From positions 186,001 to 250,000 of IMG/VR virus record IMGVR_UViG_3300032296_003307: DNA of 64,000 nt. One strand, 5' to 3'. The notes under the pieces were generated by a model that ran no database searches, was not told the DNA's origin, and was given only the letters and a program-made list of their open reading frames with translations. Each line of letters opens with the position of its first letter. Within the stretch, counting starts at the first letter, position 1. Below, one piece after another: positions 7,553-15,299 of this stretch. The DNA comes from a virus. Position numbers and translations under genes: made by a program.

Positions 7553-9190
7553 ATGAAATTGCTCTACGAAGGTAGGAAGGAAAATGTATTTAACAAATAC
7601 AGAAAAAAAATTGAAAAAGAACGAAAGTTAAACTCAAAGGTAGAGGAAACTTCTTTTTATGACCTATTGGTTGATGAAAATTTTATGCGTGAAACCGATT
7701 ATGCGTACTTGGATGATTTGTTGGCGTTATATTATAAAACAAATGCATTTACCGACTATGACAATATATACGATGTTGAACCAAATTCTTGGGATAGTGC
7801 CAACGATTTAATTAATTATAATGTTGGTCTTATACAAATGTTAATACCAAATTTGAGGTTTTTTCATCAAAATAAAGATAGGTTTGAAAATAGACAAATA
7901 AGAAACTACCATAATTTTGCCGAGTTCATGGATGTTGCCAGTAATCTGATGAACACACCAAGTAAAAAACAAGAGAAAAAATCATTAAAAAGTGGTAGTG
8001 TTAACATTTATAATTCAGATGACGTTAGTGTTGTAAAACCAATGACCCATGAATCGTCTTGTTATTATGGTAGTGGTACCAAGTGGTGTACCGCATCCAA
8101 AACATCATCTACCCATTTTGATAGATATTCCAAGATGGGTAATCTGTATTATGTTTTTCTAAAAAGGTACGAAAACAACAACAAATATTATAAAGTAGCT
8201 ATTCAAACGTATTTTGATTCTCCTTTTGATGGTGCGGTTTTTTGGAATGCTGAGGATAATACTATGACCAAGAACGAAGAAGAATTATTCAAAATGGTTA
8301 TACCTCAAGACGCGATGACCGCAATTAAAAATGATTTTGAAAGAACAAGACCAAATTTGATTAGCAAAATTTATGAAAAAATACAAAAATTACCTGACAA
8401 TAGTGGTGAATCGGCTATAATTACCACATACAACACATCAAAAGGTAGAGGTAAAATCATTATGACCATGTCAGGTTTTGATTGGGACATGGAAGATTCC
8501 GTTGAAGGAGAACAACCAATTATTTTTGGAACTTCAAGAATGCAAATTATTGATTCAAACGATAAAAAGGGAAATAAAGTTTTGGATTCGGTCTATCTAA
8601 TGATATCAATTTATCAAACAACCTCTCAATATTATACAACAACAGTTACTGTGGATATGTTTATTGATAGTGATTTATCAGTTCAAATGGAAAAAGATTA
8701 TTTTGATTATTGGAATAATGAAAAAAGTGTGAGATTTGACGTAACATCTTTGGATTTAGTTGGAAGAATAATAAGAAATATTCAGCTAAGTGTAATAAAT
8801 GAATATCGAAAGGCTTATTACGCAGAAAACACAAAAAATCTTGTAGATTATTTACTTAACACATACAATTACGAATACGCCAACTTTGGTCATGGTTATA
8901 CTTTACAAAAAGGTGGAAAACTTACCAAAAGGTTTGTTGAATATATGAAAAACAAGGGGGATGAGGAAGTGGTAACTAAAGTTCAGGTTCTACAAGATTT
9001 GGGAATACTTAAAAAATCTGAAGATGGTAAAACTTGGTTTAACTCAGCGGGTCGACCAATATCAATACAAGGATATTATTCGTCATTTTTCTCCGCAATG
9101 AATGCGTCAGGTATTACAAAGAGAGCCACAAAATCAGGATTTACAAAAGGTCCTAAGTTTGAAAAATATTTGAAAAAATATGATTTGTAA
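7553..9190 (+). CDS. TKWC-motif protein, predicted head-packaged (paralogue of 28878-30710)
   Basis: 545 residues. Signature SSCYYGSGTKWCTASK near residue 165, followed by HFDRYSKMGNLYYVFL. A second protein in this window has ACYYGRNTKWC in the same position, so they are paralogues with two invariant Cys. The N-terminus MKLLYEGRKE has an LYE|G cleavage-type site. TATTTATT (7541-7548) ends 4 nt before the ATG. The conserved Cys, Lys and Trp could form a catalytic or metal site, but I do not recognise an enzyme class. Possibly delivered with the DNA. Confidence 0.7.
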   Translation: MKLLYEGRKENVFNKYRKKIEKERKLNSKVEETSFYDLLVDENFMRETDYAYLDDLLALYYKTNAFTDYDNIYDVEPNSWDSANDLINYNVGLIQMLIPNLRFFHQNKDRFENRQIRNYHNFAEFMDVASNLMNTPSKKQEKKSLKSGSVNIYNSDDVSVVKPMTHESSCYYGSGTKWCTASKTSSTHFDRYSKMGNLYYVFLKRYENNNKYYKVAIQTYFDSPFDGAVFWNAEDNTMTKNEEELFKMVIPQDAMTAIKNDFERTRPNLISKIYEKIQKLPDNSGESAIITTYNTSKGRGKIIMTMSGFDWDMEDSVEGEQPIIFGTSRMQIIDSNDKKGNKVLDSVYLMISIYQTTSQYYTTTVTVDMFIDSDLSVQMEKDYFDYWNNEKSVRFDVTSLDLVGRIIRNIQLSVINEYRKAYYAENTKNLVDYLLNTYNYEYANFGHGYTLQKGGKLTKRFVEYMKNKGDEEVVTKVQVLQDLGILKKSEDGKTWFNSAGRPISIQGYYSSFFSAMNASGITKRATKSGFTKGPKFEKYLKKYDL

Positions 9191-9203
9191 TTATACTTAA
9201 ACC

Positions 9204-9557
9204 ATGGCGCATCCTGAAGTACATGCCAAATCATCTGTTAGAAAGTTTGGTGGAAAGTTTGAAGATTATTTACATATTCACAATTGGTTTGACGAAACAA
9301 AGGGTTGGGTTGGTCATTCTCATCACAGGTGTTTTAGACACCATTCAGAAGGAATTTTTGAATGTGAAAAGATATTTGGACAATCGTTTGTAAACTCTGA
9401 CGGTAAAACCGTTTATACAAGATACGTTGGAGAACAACACGTAAAAGAAGATTGTAACAACTACATACCAACGGCAAAAGAATGGGTTGACGCTTTCCAT
9501 GAACAAAAAAAACCTTCGTGGATGATGAAAACAATGAAAATCGAATTAGAAGATTGA
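9204..9557 (+). CDS. DUF6915-like His-rich protein
   Basis: 117 residues. The pattern HPEVHAKSS.RKFGG.FEDYL.IHNWFD, HHRCFRHHSEGIFECEKIFG, NSDGKTVYTRYVGEQHV.EDC and IPTAKEWV matches a small family widespread in phages and bacteria (DUF6915). The many conserved His suggest metal binding. It starts 13 nt after the previous gene. Biochemical role unknown. Confidence 0.7.
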   Translation: MAHPEVHAKSSVRKFGGKFEDYLHIHNWFDETKGWVGHSHHRCFRHHSEGIFECEKIFGQSFVNSDGKTVYTRYVGEQHVKEDCNNYIPTAKEWVDAFHEQKKPSWMMKTMKIELED

Positions 9558-9565
9558 TATTTATT
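9558..9565 (+). promoter_or_regulatory. Late-type promoter box TATTTATT
   Basis: Ends exactly 4 nt before the ATG at 9570. Same spacing as before 5446, 7553, 11801, 26431, 27070, 28022, 35688 and 36288. Confidence 0.55.
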
Positions 9566-9569
9566 ATTT

Positions 9570-10259
9570 ATGGATGATAAAACAAAAAAAATATTAGAGC
9601 TGGCGGCAAAATTTATAGAAAACCGTGGTTGCGTTTGGGCTGAGTTTGATTTAGATTCGTGGAATTATAGACCATGGGGCGAACCAAGAAGATTTCAATG
9701 TAGTACAGATGGACAAAACAAAGGTGGTTACCTAAATCTACCATTTGATATTTCAAACGTATTGACAGAACTTTGCGAAGAAAACGCATCTGAAATCGCA
9801 GAAGAATATGAGGGTTATGACGGGTATTTTAGTATTAGCTCTCTTGAATGTAAATTTATACCATCAGAAAGAACACTAAGATTTATTGGTATTTATCAAG
9901 GATACGGTGAAGGTGCTGAAGTGGTCGTAGACAAGGAAATTGATAGTGAAATTTTAGAAAAATTAAAAGAAAGAGGGATTTTAAAAGCCACCGTAGAATT
10001 TCATGGTGGTGGCGATAGCGGATATTTTGAAAATTTATATGGTGAAGGTGAAGACCAAAAAGATATACCTCCTGACAGCATCCATCCTGATTTTGACGGT
10101 TTTTTAGAGAGAGTTCTTGATAATTATGGTGATTGGTACAATAATGAAGGTGCTAATGGAAATATAGTAATTGATACTGAAGAGGGTATGGCAACGGCTC
10201 ACGTATATCCCCAAGAAGAAATTTATGAAGATGTTCCACTTTTTTCTGTGACTTATTAA
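9570..10259 (+). CDS. Uncharacterised acidic protein
   Basis: 229 residues, acidic, aromatic-rich, no signal or membrane segment. Contains FHGGGDSGYFENLYGEGEDQ, with a Gly-rich loop, but no catalytic motif I can name. Promoter box at 9558-9565. Independent unit between the DUF6915-like gene and the HAD gene. Confidence 0.65.
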   Translation: MDDKTKKILELAAKFIENRGCVWAEFDLDSWNYRPWGEPRRFQCSTDGQNKGGYLNLPFDISNVLTELCEENASEIAEEYEGYDGYFSISSLECKFIPSERTLRFIGIYQGYGEGAEVVVDKEIDSEILEKLKERGILKATVEFHGGGDSGYFENLYGEGEDQKDIPPDSIHPDFDGFLERVLDNYGDWYNNEGANGNIVIDTEEGMATAHVYPQEEIYEDVPLFSVTY

Positions 10260-10270
10260 AATTATTTCAT

Positions 10271-10278
10271 TACCTTTG
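10271..10278 (+). promoter_or_regulatory. Early-type promoter box TACCTTTG
   Basis: Bacteroidota -7 element TAnnTTTG ending 4 nt before the ATG at 10283. This implies transcription starts at or next to the AUG. Confidence 0.65.
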
Positions 10279-10282
10279 TGAA

Positions 10283-10870
10283 ATGAAGGTAATTTTTTTG
10301 GATAACGATGGTGTAATCTGTCTTGCCAACAATTGGGGTTCTAGATACAAAAAACAACGTAAGGCAAACATTCGTAGAATATTTTCTTCTACACCTGAAA
10401 TGCCCGTAGAGTTTCGATTTGACAATTTTGACAAAAAGGCAATCAAAGTATTAAATGAAATCATCCAACTCACCGATGCTGAAATTATCGTATCTTCTGA
10501 TTGGAGGTATCACGCATCCGTTGAAGAATTGGGTGATTATTACACATCACAAGGGATTTTAAAAAGACCAATTGCGGTTACAAGTAGAACTCAAGACATT
10601 GACCCAGAACTTTGGAACAGACATTTTAGTTACTACTCAAAATTAGAAGAAGAAAGAGCGTTTGAAATCAGACACACTTTAGGACTGTATCCATCAATCA
10701 CCAAATGGGTTGCCATTGACGATTTGTTTATGGGAACACACTTAAAATCACGAGGATATACCATAGAACAGGATTGGGGTTTGAGTAATTTTGTTCATAC
10801 TCCCAAATCAAGGGAAGGAATCAAACAATCGGGAATCAAAGAAAAAGTACTTAATTTTTTAATGAAATGA
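10283..10870 (+). CDS. HAD-superfamily phosphatase (HAD_SAK type)
   Basis: 195 residues. Motif I VIFLDNDGVI (Asp nucleophile and DxD), motif II EIIVSSDWRYH, motif IV WVAIDD. The SSDWR form is typical of the HAD_SAK_2 family linked to RNA/DNA end repair in phages. Likely a 5'- or 3'-phosphatase on nucleic acid or nucleotide ends in the cytoplasm (family knowledge; substrate not shown). It overlaps the next ORF by 4 nt (ATGA). Confidence 0.8.
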   Translation: MKVIFLDNDGVICLANNWGSRYKKQRKANIRRIFSSTPEMPVEFRFDNFDKKAIKVLNEIIQLTDAEIIVSSDWRYHASVEELGDYYTSQGILKRPIAVTSRTQDIDPELWNRHFSYYSKLEEERAFEIRHTLGLYPSITKWVAIDDLFMGTHLKSRGYTIEQDWGLSNFVHTPKSREGIKQSGIKEKVLNFLMK

Positions 10871-11145
10871 TAAAAAAATTTAAAACAAGATGGGGTAAAA
10901 TTAATTTTGTCCTACGTCACATATGGGAAAAAGGTGATTGGGTGGAAAATTATGAAAAACACCAAATGAGAAAAGAAATCAGATTAGGTGTTTGGGTTAG
11001 AACTTACATTGCCGTTGGGAATAAAAAGGGACCTGTAAAAGTTGTTTTCAGTAAAAACAATCATGTTAGGGGTTATATGGTTGGAATTAACCTAATTGTT
11101 TGTAACATGTGGGTTGATATTAGCGGACCAACATTTGGAATGTAA
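10867..11145 (+). CDS. Small basic protein, unknown
   Basis: 92 residues, Trp- and Lys-rich, starting inside the HAD stop codon and therefore coupled to it. The C-terminal half is hydrophobic beta-like (GYMVGINLIVCNMWVDI). No family recognised. Confidence 0.6.
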   Translation: MIKKFKTRWGKINFVLRHIWEKGDWVENYEKHQMRKEIRLGVWVRTYIAVGNKKGPVKVVFSKNNHVRGYMVGINLIVCNMWVDISGPTFGM

Positions 11146-11188
11146 GTTGACAAATTTAAAATTATTTATTAATCTTGTTTAGACAAAT

Positions 11189-11710
11189 ATGACTATGAAA
11201 AAAATGATTATAGACGCATCCCACTCAGAAGTGGGATTTAAGGTGAAACACCTTATGATTTCTTCAGTAAAAGGTATCTTTGGAAAATTCTCAGGAAGTG
11301 CTGAAGGCGATGTTGCTCAAAACATAAACATTAACTTTTCGTTGGAAACCGCATCGGTTTCAACAAACGATGAAGGACGAGACGGACATTTAAAAGGTAC
11401 GGATTTCTTTGACGTTGAAAACTATCCAACGATTGATTTTGTTGCTCAAGGTGCGAATCCTAGCAACGGTGTAATTGCCGGTAACTTAACAATCAAAGGA
11501 GTTACCAAAGAGGTTATGTTCTCTTGTGATTACAATGGTTTTGGTGTTGACCCTTGGGGTAATAAAAAACATGGATTTGAGGTTAGAGGAAAAATTAACC
11601 GTTCTGATTTTGGTTTGACTTGGAACGCTCCTTTGGAAGCTGGTGGAGTTTTGGTAAGTGATGAGGTTAAATTGACCGCAGACTTACAACTTATTGAAGT
11701 TGCGGAATAA
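11189..11710 (+). CDS. YceI-family protein
   Basis: 173 residues. IIDASHSEVGFKVKHLMISSVKGIFGKFSG, YPTIDFVAQG, GNLTIKGVTKEVMF and NRSDFGLTWN match the YceI lipocalin-like barrel, which binds isoprenoid-type lipids. Cellular YceI is usually exported. This copy has no signal peptide, so it would be cytoplasmic, as are many Bacteroidota paralogues. Probably host-derived auxiliary gene; the role in infection is unknown. A terminator follows. Confidence 0.85.
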   Translation: MTMKKMIIDASHSEVGFKVKHLMISSVKGIFGKFSGSAEGDVAQNININFSLETASVSTNDEGRDGHLKGTDFFDVENYPTIDFVAQGANPSNGVIAGNLTIKGVTKEVMFSCDYNGFGVDPWGNKKHGFEVRGKINRSDFGLTWNAPLEAGGVLVSDEVKLTADLQLIEVAE

Positions 11711-11731
11711 TTCAAACATGTCCGAAAAACT

Positions 11732-11761
11732 AACCCCGACTGTAAAAGGTTGGGGTTTTTT
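11732..11761 (+). terminator. Rho-independent terminator after YceI
   Basis: 9-bp stem AACCCCGAC/GTTGGGGTT (one G-U pair) with a T tail. Confidence 0.85.
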
Positions 11762-11800
11762 ATTGGACATTATTATTAAAATGTCCGATATTTATTATCA

Positions 11801-13018
11801 ATGAAGGATTTAATCAAAAAATTATTACGAGAAGCCGTTGGTGTTCCCGCAAACATTGACGTTGCCGCTGAAAATCTATACAACGCCCTTATATCAAAAG
11901 CCAAAAACGCCACCCCCGAAGAATTAGAAAAAGGTTTTGTCTTTCTAAATCGTTCAGGAAAATATAATATCGCCGATTTTAAACCAAAAAAAATAATATT
12001 AAGTGTTCGTTTTGGTGAATTTCCTTTAGACAATAACGATAACCTAACAGGACCCGTAGTGCCTGGTATGCAAAATTATTTAGATGCGAAAGTAACCGAA
12101 AAATTTAAAATTACAAACATAGATACCGACCAAATTAAATTAAAAATTACTTTTGCGGTTCCTGAAGGTTTTGGTAATATCCAAGGTTCGGATTTTGTGA
12201 ACACTCTGATAAAAGATAAAGCAACACTTTTACCTTCTTTGGCTCACGAATTAATGCACGCTTATAACAACACAAAATATAAAGGTGAAGATATTGGTGC
12301 AAGAGCCGAATACGGACAAAAGTCAAATTTAAGAGTTGGGTTAAGACCTATGGACCATTTTATATATGGTCTTTACTTGATTCACAACATTGAAAATATT
12401 GTTAGACCAACAGAGGTGTTTACTAGTTTAAAAGGAACTGATAAAAAAGAATTTCTAAAAAATTTTCAAAATTTAAAAATTGTTAAAGAATTGATGGAAT
12501 ACAGAAATTATAGTTTGGAAGATTTAAAAAATGGGTTAAAGTCCAATATTAAATCTGTTAATGCGTTTTTAAAGGGGGTTAAAAATTACCCAACTAAACC
12601 AAAGACAGATGATGAAAAAGTAAATGCGGTGTTAGATATTGTTCATAATATGTTTATAAGCAATGTTTCTTCTGAAATAAAAAGAATGCAAAGAATGGGA
12701 CAAGCCGCAGCGGCTCAAAACCCGTTTGACATTTTCAGAGCGATGTTTTCAGGATTGGGAATAACTAGCGATGATTTTGAAAAAATCAGAAAAAGGTCGT
12801 TGAAATTTGGTGACGATTATGAAAGTTGGTATAAATATGAAATAAAAAAAATGAATAAGGCGGCGGATGAAGTTATTAGAAAAGTATCCAAAGTTTATTC
12901 ATTAATGGGTGAAGAGAAAAAAATACAAACCTTTGAAATATTTGACCCATCAAGTTTTGAGATGGACCAACTTTATAGAAAATTAAAAAAACGCTCAAAT
13001 ATTGAGATAAAGAAATAA
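11801..13018 (+). CDS. Putative zincin metallopeptidase, predicted head-packaged
   Basis: 405 residues. LAHELMHAYNN (about residue 146-156) is an HExxH zinc site, with candidate third ligands in the following GARAEYG. The N-terminus MKDLIKKLLREAVG is a short amphipathic helix ending LRE|A, the same type of site as in the capsid protein. TATTTATT (11789-11796) ends 4 nt before the ATG. This is the second HExxH protein in the window with such a terminus. Target unknown. Confidence 0.7.
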   Translation: MKDLIKKLLREAVGVPANIDVAAENLYNALISKAKNATPEELEKGFVFLNRSGKYNIADFKPKKIILSVRFGEFPLDNNDNLTGPVVPGMQNYLDAKVTEKFKITNIDTDQIKLKITFAVPEGFGNIQGSDFVNTLIKDKATLLPSLAHELMHAYNNTKYKGEDIGARAEYGQKSNLRVGLRPMDHFIYGLYLIHNIENIVRPTEVFTSLKGTDKKEFLKNFQNLKIVKELMEYRNYSLEDLKNGLKSNIKSVNAFLKGVKNYPTKPKTDDEKVNAVLDIVHNMFISNVSSEIKRMQRMGQAAAAQNPFDIFRAMFSGLGITSDDFEKIRKRSLKFGDDYESWYKYEIKKMNKAADEVIRKVSKVYSLMGEEKKIQTFEIFDPSSFEMDQLYRKLKKRSNIEIKK

Positions 13019-13038
13019 TTTTTTATTATACTTGCAAC

Positions 13039-13296
13039 ATGAAACCTTATTTATTTTGGATTGTAATATACCTCACCAAGTCAGGTGAGAAGAAATGGAT
13101 GTACGTCAAAACCGAAGACGATACAAAAAAAGAAGATGTATCCAACTTGTTCCCATACAAGTGGGTTAAAACCAACGTTGAAAAATTTGTTGATACGATT
13201 GAATGCGACTTCCAAGATGAAGTTGAATGGGACTTGGCGGACGATGAAAATTGGGAAATGGATTTTTTTTCTGAAAATAATTTGTCTTCTGAATAA
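13039..13296 (+). CDS. Small acidic protein, unknown
   Basis: 85 residues: a beta-strand-like N-terminus (YLFWIVIYLTKSGEKKWMYVKT) and an acidic Trp-rich tail. A TATACTTG box lies just upstream, ending 6 nt before the ATG. No family recognised. Confidence 0.6.
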   Translation: MKPYLFWIVIYLTKSGEKKWMYVKTEDDTKKEDVSNLFPYKWVKTNVEKFVDTIECDFQDEVEWDLADDENWEMDFFSENNLSSE

Positions 13297-13342
13297 TCTT
13301 TTGTATCTTTGTATCATATTTAATAGGAAAGGAAAAAATAAA

Positions 13343-13438
13343 ATGACACTCGTACACAAACATATGGTCAAGAATATGATTCAATTCTGTCAGAATTGGT
13401 ATATTCGCTTGTCCGTGAGTTCGGGTGTTGTTTCGTAA
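13343..13438 (+). CDS. Leader peptide (31 aa) of the first tRNA-array attenuator
   Basis: ATG preceded by AGGAAAGG, a real Shine-Dalgarno site rare in this genome, and by a TATCTTTG promoter box near 13307. Its 3' codons contain GTGAGTTCGGGT (13415-13426), which pairs with 13462-13473 and so competes with the terminator stem. Position and overlap suggest a regulatory leader rather than a functional protein. Confidence 0.5.
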   Translation: MTLVHKHMVKNMIQFCQNWYIRLSVSSGVVS

Positions 13439-13490
13439 CAACCAAAGCCTATAAAAAGGAAACCCGAACTCACAAGGTTCGGGTTTTTTT
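13415..13490 (+). promoter_or_regulatory. Attenuator upstream of the first tRNA array
   Basis: Three segments: GTGAGTTCGGGT (13415-13426), AACCCGAACTCAC (13461-13473) and GTTCGGGTT plus T8 (13477-13490). Segments 1-2 form a 12-bp stem enclosing a GTTGT/ACAAC hairpin. Segments 2-3 form a 9-bp terminator. The two are mutually exclusive, as in classical attenuation. Confidence 0.6.
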
Positions 13491-13491
13491 T

Positions 13492-13508
13492 GTTCTTTGA
13501 CATATTGG
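13492..13508 (+). promoter_or_regulatory. boxA-like motif GTTCTTTGACATATTGG
   Basis: Identical 17-mer to 22128-22144; variants precede 17610 and the tmRNA. It resembles the antitermination boxA leader element of rRNA operons. It sits 11 nt before tRNA-Phe. Confidence 0.6.
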
Positions 13509-13518
13509 TAGCAAAATT

Positions 13519-13591
13519 GGACAGGTAGCTCAGGTGGTAGAGCACTGGACTGAAAATCCAGGTGTCGCGGGTTCAACTCCCGCCCTGTCCA
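13519..13591 (+). tRNA. tRNA-Phe (GAA)
   Basis: Acceptor GGACAGG/CCTGTCC, anticodon loop CTGAAAA, T-arm GCGGG-TTCAACT-CCCGC. First tRNA of the array. Confidence 0.95.
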
Positions 13592-13599
13592 CAAATTGA

Positions 13600-13767
13600 T
13601 TACTTTTTCTTCAGGTATATTGACCAGAATACACCTGCCAAAGTCATCGATGCGCCTATAACTTCAGCTAAACTTGATTCGTCAATGTAACCCTTGGAAA
13701 CTAAGATACCACCAATAAAGGTTAATCCGTGTCTCACAATTCCTTGTACTTGTTCTTTTGTCATCAT
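13600..13767 (-). CDS. Holin-like small membrane protein (Pam3_gp28-like)
   Basis: 55 residues: MMTKEQVQGIVRHGLTFIGG with hydrophobic segments ILVSKGYI and IGASMTLAGVFWSIYL, then a KKK tail. The pattern (RH.LT..GG.L..KG.., GA..TL.G..WS...K) matches the small phage holin family named after Pam3 gp28. It would permeabilise the inner membrane at lysis. Oriented against the tRNA array and placed between two tRNAs. The start could be either of two adjacent ATGs. Confidence 0.7.
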   Translation of the reverse strand: MMTKEQVQGIVRHGLTFIGGILVSKGYIDESSLAEVIGASMTLAGVFWSIYLKKK

Positions 13768-13808
13768 GTTTTAATTATTTAATGAGGTTTATTTCTATAT
13801 AAATATCT

Positions 13809-13883
13809 TGGGATATAGCTCAGTTGGTTTAGAGCATTTGTCTGATACGCAAAAGGTCACCGGTTCAAGTCCGGTTATCCCAA
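13809..13883 (+). tRNA. tRNA-Ile (GAT)
   Basis: Acceptor TGGGATA/TATCCCA, loop CTGATAC, T-arm ACCGG-TTCAAGT-CCGGT. One of the few here with CCA encoded (13884-13886). Confidence 0.95.
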
Positions 13884-13891
13884 CCATAAAT

Positions 13892-13962
13892 TACCCCCTC
13901 GTCTAACGGCAGGACAAGTGGTTTTGGTCCACTTAATCGAGGTTCGAATCCTTGGGGGGTAA
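13892..13962 (+). tRNA. tRNA-Gln (TTG)
   Basis: Acceptor TACCCCC/GGGGGTA, loop TTTTGGT, T-arm CGAGG-TTCGAAT-CCTTG. Ends are certain to within 1 nt. Confidence 0.92.
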
Positions 13963-13968
13963 CAACAT

Positions 13969-14043
13969 GACTTCGTAGCTCAATTGGTTTAGAGCACCTC
14001 ACTTTTAATGAGGGGGTTTCGGGTTCGAGTCCCGACGGGGTCA
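13969..14043 (+). tRNA. tRNA-Lys (TTT)
   Basis: Acceptor GACTTCG/CGGGGTC, loop CTTTTAA, T-arm TCGGG-TTCGAGT-CCCGA. Confidence 0.95.
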
Positions 14044-14051
14044 CAAAAGGT

Positions 14052-14151
14052 TGATTGGGGAAAGATTAACGATGGTGGTAACATTAGAAACAGTCGTTAA
14101 TTCGGAGGGGTATAGGCTGAAACGGTCTTCAAAACGAAGTAATGCCAATCA
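14052..14151 (+). ncRNA. Structured, tRNA-sized RNA element without cloverleaf
   Basis: 100 nt between tRNA-Lys and tRNA-Val closed by TGATTGG/CCAATCA. An inner 8-bp helix ATTAACGA/TCGTTAAT and a CTTC/GAAG hairpin are present; no TTCGA-type T-arm. Followed by CAAA as the tRNAs are. Nature unknown. Confidence 0.4.
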
Positions 14152-14194
14152 CAAAAACAGATGTCCACAGACCCATCTTTTGTTTTCCTTAATT

Positions 14195-14268
14195 CCCACC
14201 TTAGCTCAGTTGGTTAGAGCACCTGCCTTACATGCAGGGGGTCGTTGGTTCGAGTCCAACAGGAGGGA
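14195..14268 (+). tRNA. tRNA-Val (TAC)
   Basis: Loop CTTACAT, T-arm GTTGG-TTCGAGT-CCAAC. Acceptor CCCACCT/AGGAGGG has one A-A mismatch. Confidence 0.9.
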
Positions 14269-14274
14269 CAAAAT

Positions 14275-14356
14275 GCCAGTATCGCATAGCGGCAATTGCA
14301 CTTGACTGTAAATCAAGCCTCTTTTGAGTTCGTAGGTTCGAGTCCTACTGCTGGCA
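14275..14356 (+). tRNA. tRNA-Tyr (GTA)
   Basis: Loop CTGTAAA, long variable arm, T-arm GTAGG-TTCGAGT-CCTAC, acceptor GCCAGTA/TGCTGGC. Confidence 0.95.
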
Positions 14357-14370
14357 CAAAACTTATAATC

Positions 14371-14403
14371 CTCCAAAACTCGATTTTTTTATTAGTTTTG
14401 GAG
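14371..14403 (+). other. 10-bp inverted repeat between tRNA-Tyr and tRNA-Cys
   Basis: CTCCAAAACT/AGTTTTGGAG with a T-rich 13-nt loop. The T run is in the loop, so it is not a normal terminator. It may be a processing hairpin. Confidence 0.4.
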
Positions 14404-14418
14404 AGTTATATAATATAA

Positions 14419-14492
14419 GTCCATGTGCCTGAGTGGTTCAAAGGGACGGTCTGCAAAACCGTTATTCGTCAGTTCGAATCTGACCGTGGACT
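14419..14492 (+). tRNA. tRNA-Cys (GCA)
   Basis: Acceptor GTCCATG/CGTGGAC, loop CTGCAAA, T-arm GTCAG-TTCGAAT-CTGAC. Confidence 0.95.
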
Positions 14493-14494
14493 CT

Positions 14495-14569
14495 GTGGTT
14501 GTAGCTCAGTTGGTTTAGAGCGTTGGTTTGTGGCACCAAAGGTCGTGGGTTCAAGTCCCATCAATCACC
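14495..14569 (+). tRNA. tRNA-His (GTG)
   Basis: Acceptor GTGGTTG/CAATCAC, loop TTGTGGC. CCA is encoded (14570-14572). The base at -1 is T, so the usual G-1 is not encoded. Confidence 0.93.
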
Positions 14570-14575
14570 CCAAAT

Positions 14576-14649
14576 GGTTCCTTAGCTCAATGGATTAGAG
14601 CGTTTCGCTACGGACGAAAAGGTTGGGGGTTCGAATCCCTCAGGAATCA
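14576..14649 (+). tRNA. tRNA-Arg (ACG)
   Basis: Acceptor GGTTCCT/AGGAATC, loop CTACGGA. A34 would need host TadA for inosine. Confidence 0.95.
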
Positions 14650-14655
14650 CAAATA

Positions 14656-14728
14656 CGTAAGTGTGGTGAAATGGTATCATCACGGTCTCCAAAACCGTTG
14701 TTGGGGGTTCGAATCCCTCCACTTGCGC
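14656..14728 (+). tRNA. tRNA-Trp (CCA)
   Basis: Acceptor CGTAAGT/ACTTGCG, loop CTCCAAA, T-arm GGGGG-TTCGAAT-CCCTC. Confidence 0.93.
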
Positions 14729-14732
14729 AAAT

Positions 14733-14806
14733 GGCGAGGTAGCTCAATTGGTCAGAGCATCTGTTTCATACGCAGAAGGTTGTCGGTTCGATTCCGACCC
14801 TCGCTA
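14733..14806 (+). tRNA. tRNA with CAT anticodon (elongator Met or Ile2)
   Basis: Acceptor GGCGAGG/CCTCGCT, loop TTCATAC, T-arm GTCGG-TTCGATT-CCGAC. One of four CAT tRNAs in the window; it lacks initiator features. Confidence 0.92.
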
Positions 14807-14807
14807 C

Positions 14808-15299
14808 TTATTTAGAAAAATGAAAAAACATTAAAAGTGTTGCAAAGAAATTGAATATACTACTAACAACAACATAGTCACCTCTTGTTCTACGTACAAC
14901 TCTTTCTAATTGGTATGAATTTGGGTCTAATTCCCACCTGTTTGTGGAATCAACCCAATTGTAGATTAAGTAATTTTCATCAGGAACCGCAAGGGCTGTT
15001 TTATGTGCGGGTACTTTTAACGAATCAACCACAACAATTTTAGTTGTGTCTATTATTGTATAACGACAAATTACAGTATCTGATTTTCTTTTAATTTTTG
15101 ACAATGAATCAATTTCTGATTGTTGTTGTTTTATTTTGTTTCTCTGTGATGCCAAAGTTTCATTAACTTTAACCGCTTGAGATTTTAACATTATAACAAC
15201 GGTATCTTTTTTTCTTACTTCTTGGAATGGGTATTCAGTTTGCGCTGTCAAGTGCGAAAACAAACCTATTAGGGTCATCGTTAAAAGTAGTTTTTTCAT
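14808..15299 (-). CDS. Exported coiled-coil protein with C-terminal membrane helix (spanin-like?)
   Basis: 163 residues. Signal peptide MKKLLLTMTLIGLFSHLTAQ, then a Lys/Gln-rich coiled coil (about 35-75), then a beta-type region and a C-terminal hydrophobic helix (IFNFFATLLMFFHF). It overlaps the next leftward ORF by 65 nt in another frame, like nested Rz/Rz1 pairs. A lysis (spanin) role is a guess from architecture and overlap. Confidence 0.6.
   Translation of the reverse strand: MKKLLLTMTLIGLFSHLTAQTEYPFQEVRKKDTVVIMLKSQAVKVNETLASQRNKIKQQQSEIDSLSKIKRKSDTVICRYTIIDTTKIVVVDSLKVPAHKTALAVPDENYLIYNWVDSTNRWELDPNSYQLERVVRRTRGDYVVVSSIFNFFATLLMFFHFSK

Noticed and set aside
13166-13594. Minus-strand ORF beginning MWTGRELNPRHLDFQ
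   Set aside because: It is the reverse of tRNA-Phe; such RELNPRH peptides are a known artefact of tRNA genes.
14361-14420. Longer RNA element closed by ACTTATA/TATAAGT
   Set aside because: The 3' strand of the closing stem overlaps the first bases of tRNA-Cys, so only the inner hairpin is reported.
14051-14815. Plus-strand ORFs across the tRNA array
   Set aside because: They read through several canonical tRNAs and lack promoters or start sites.
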